Source: an uncultured Eubacteriales bacterium
Lineage (GTDB): Bacteria > Bacillota > Clostridia > UMGS1883
NCBI GenBank assembly: GCA_905195005.1
Contig: CAJJUC010000131.1
Span: forward strand, 1-6,618
Direction: 5' to 3'
DNA length: 6,618 nucleotides
The notes under the pieces were generated by a model. That model had not been told where the DNA came from. It searched no databases and was given only the letters and a program-made list of their open reading frames with translations. Position numbers and translations under genes: made by a program. Shown here one piece after another: positions 4,842 to 6,618 of the stretch. Within the stretch, counting starts at the first letter, position 1. The number at the start of each line of letters is the position of its first letter.

Positions 4842-6618
4842 TCAGACTTCAACCACATTAAAGCCTTGACTCAGCATAGCGGTTTTTTCACCGTGAGAAA
4901 GGCAGCCGTTCATTCCGAGCGGCAGTTTTGCATAAAAGCGCTCCGCGCCGTAGCGTTTTTCATATTTCAGATAAACGCTTCCGTGCACGCTCGGAACCGA
5001 AAGCTCAAAGTACAAAAGTTCGGACGGAACACTCGGCGTTACACTAATCTTATTTCCGTTTATTTTAATACCTGCAAGACTGCGGAAAAGCCATGCAGAC
5101 ACAGAGCCGTACATCGGATGATTATGGGAGTTCATGCCGTATTCTTTTTTCAGCTCAAACCGTTCCCAAACGGTCGTTGCGCCGTTTGCGAGCATGTACC
5201 CGACAGACGGATAATCGCATTTTGTAAAAAGCTGCCATGCAAGCTCATTATATCCGTACTTTGTCAGAACGTCAAGAAGCATCGGTGTTGCAAGATTGCC
5301 GGTCTGAAAACGCACTCCTGCCGCTTTTACCGCGGCGGCGCAAGCTTCTGCGGCTTTCGCAGAATATTCTTCGGGAATTATCCCGACGCCGAGCGCAAGT
5401 GCCTGGCATGCCTGGCTTCCGTTATATACCTTGCCCGTTTCGCAGTCAAAAAATTTATTAAGAAAATCCGTCCGCACTCTTTTTTTCTCGGCAGAAAAGC
5501 TCTCCGCTGCCTTTCCGAGCCGCCTTGCCGCAATTTCAAGAAGGCGGCAGTTAAGAAAGTAAAACAGAGTCGAAACAAGCTTTCCGGGAGCATAAAGCGA
5601 ATAAGCTGCGCCCGTATCATATTCCTCCGTTTTCTCTGTATCTGAATCACCGATTGTGTTTTTACTGAAGCATGAATCCTCCGGTCCTGCCCAGTCGCCG
5701 TAATAGGAATAATCGATTTGCCCGTCCTTATACCGCGTTTTCAAATAATCGTTCCATGCGCAAAGGCTGCCGAAATTCTCCTCAAGTGCAGCAGTATTGC
5801 CGAAATCATATGCCAGCAGAGCCGCAATCAGATACGATGAGCAAACGGGGTCGGCAGGGCGTTCTCCGTAAACAAACGGCGCCGTGCAGGTTATTCTTCC
5901 CCCGGAATCCTGCTCATTTGTTATATCGCGCACAATTTTTCCCAAAAGCTTTGCCGCATTGAAATTATAAATCATTGACGGAAAGCGAACGGTTGCATCG
6001 TTCATCCAGCCCATTCGTTCATCGCGCTGCGGACAATCCGTTGCAACGGAATGAAGATTGCTGCGCTCAGTCCGAACAGCCGCCTTGTATATTTCATTTA
6101 CAAGCTGATTCGAGCATCTGAAAAACGAACCGCTGTCTATATCCGTATAAAACACACAAAATTCGGGGCGCACATTTCCGCGGAAGCCTTTCGCTTTAAT
6201 TTCGGCATATCTGAATCCGTGGTATGTAAATTCGGGCGTATACTGCGTTTTAACGCTGCCCTTCGGTAAAATGACGGTATCGGTCTGGCGTGCGCCGCGG
6301 AGCGGAAGCGTGTAAAGCTCTCCGTTTTCGTCAAGCAGCTCTGCATGGCGAACTGTAATTTCTCCGCCGTTTTCGGAGCTGCCGTCTATGTTAACCCGCA
6401 GCACTCCAGCTGCATTTTCCCCGAAATCGTAAATCGTCTTTCCGTTTTTCAGATATGACATAACGGGCTTTATAACGCGTTTTATCACTATCGGTTCAAT
6501 GTCTGCCGCGTGAAGATAATCCGTTGAAAAATCTGAAATTCTGACAGGGGCGCTCCTTGCAAGCAGCGCCGAATCCTCATCCGAAACATTAAAGTTATAA
6601 GTTTCCCCGTCAAAAAGA
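4842..6618 (-). CDS. GH78 alpha-L-rhamnosidase-family glycoside hydrolase, C-terminal 591 residues (5' end beyond the window)
   Basis: The enzyme is an inverting glycosidase expected to remove terminal alpha-L-rhamnose from plant glycosides or polysaccharides. The frame stays open to the right edge, so the internal GTG at 6488 is not the start. Visible residues 1-~50 (beginning LFDGETYNFN) look like the end of the N-terminal rhamnosidase domain. Residues ~60-158 form a beta-rich domain (YDFGENAAGVLRVNI to EFTYHGFRYAEI). About 160-510 is the (alpha/alpha)6 catalytic barrel, and ~512-591 is a C-terminal beta domain. The catalytic segment DCPQRDERMGWMNDA (194-208) holds the general acid Glu200, with Asp194, Trp204 and Asp207. 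YGDW is at 306-309. The general base is Glu485 in GATTVWERFE, and NHPMYGSV (His500) follows. Most relatives have GDA where this has NDA, and a longer loop between Glu485 and His500. The missing N-terminus hides any signal peptide. No terminator is evident before the next promoter. Exact specificity is uncertain. Confidence 0.93.
   Translation of the reverse strand, partial: LFDGETYNFNVSDEDSALLARSAPVRISDFSTDYLHAADIEPIVIKRVIKPVMSYLKNGKTIYDFGENAAGVLRVNIDGSSENGGEITVRHAELLDENGELYTLPLRGARQTDTVILPKGSVKTQYTPEFTYHGFRYAEIKAKGFRGNVRPEFCVFYTDIDSGSFFRCSNQLVNEIYKAAVRTERSNLHSVATDCPQRDERMGWMNDATVRFPSMIYNFNAAKLLGKIVRDITNEQDSGGRITCTAPFVYGERPADPVCSSYLIAALLAYDFGNTAALEENFGSLCAWNDYLKTRYKDGQIDYSYYGDWAGPEDSCFSKNTIGDSDTEKTEEYDTGAAYSLYAPGKLVSTLFYFLNCRLLEIAARRLGKAAESFSAEKKRVRTDFLNKFFDCETGKVYNGSQACQALALGVGIIPEEYSAKAAEACAAAVKAAGVRFQTGNLATPMLLDVLTKYGYNELAWQLFTKCDYPSVGYMLANGATTVWERFELKKEYGMNSHNHPMYGSVSAWLFRSLAGIKINGNKISVTPSVPSELLYFELSVPSVHGSVYLKYEKRYGAERFYAKLPLGMNGCLSHGEKTAMLSQGFNVVEV

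Noticed and set aside
4866..5645. Plus-strand open frame of 259 codons opposite the GH78 gene
   Set aside because: The minus-strand frame carries full GH78 motifs, while the plus-strand product is Arg/Lys/Cys-rich without domain features.
6486..6488. GTG as a start codon for the GH78 gene
   Set aside because: The same frame stays open upstream to the window edge, and the upstream residues fit the rhamnosidase N-terminal domain, so the GTG is internal.
1..6618. Mobile elements, CRISPR arrays, tRNA or rRNA genes, riboswitches
   Set aside because: I saw no transposase, spaced direct repeats, terminal inverted repeats or tRNA-like clover-leaf. The intergenic gaps are 111 bp or shorter and are accounted for by promoters, a terminator and ribosome binding sites.

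Overview
The window carries six genes, all on the minus strand, so it reads from right to left. Gene order, gene families and Shine-Dalgarno sites of the GGAGG type suggest an anaerobic Bacillota (Clostridia), probably gut-associated. The families here are a GH78 rhamnosidase, a glutamine-dependent NAD+ synthetase with an N-terminal amidase domain, a compact nitroreductase and an OPA-like transporter. I cannot place the organism below that level, and even the phylum is an inference.

Layout in the direction of transcription: (1) 6618-4842, a GH78 alpha-L-rhamnosidase-type hydrolase whose N-terminus lies beyond the right edge. (2) A 66-bp gap holding a strong sigma-70/sigma-A type promoter (TTGACA, 17 bp, TAACAT, extended -10). 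(3) A three-gene operon with gaps of 16 and 17 bp: a HAD-superfamily phosphatase/mutase (4775-4134), NAD+ synthetase nadE (4117-2174) and an MFS transporter resembling organophosphate antiporters (2156-888). (4) A perfect 13-bp-stem intrinsic terminator just after the transporter stop (884-851). (5) Only 11 bp later, a second promoter (TTGTAA, 17 bp, TATAAT, extended -10) driving a nitroreductase-family gene (770-243). A further unrecognised gene (219-1) follows the nitroreductase and runs off the left edge.

How the genes may work together: glycosidic rhamnose release by the GH78 enzyme is separate from the HAD-nadE-MFS operon, although no convincing terminator separates them and read-through is possible. 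NadE makes NAD+ from deamido-NAD+ with glutamine as nitrogen donor. Co-transcription with a small HAD phosphatase and a phosphate-ester-type transporter hints at salvage or handling of a phosphorylated metabolite, but this is only guilt by association. The nitroreductase is an FMN enzyme that would use NAD(P)H, but it has its own promoter.

The main oddity is base composition. About 2.3 kb on the left (unknown gene, nitroreductase, transporter and the last ~40 codons of nadE) is clearly more GC-rich than the right part. The change falls inside the very conserved 3' end of nadE. This could be a recombination junction, an assembly chimera or chance. I found no mobile element, CRISPR array, tRNA, rRNA or riboswitch, no gene-free stretch above 300 bp, and no clear evidence of an undescribed system.
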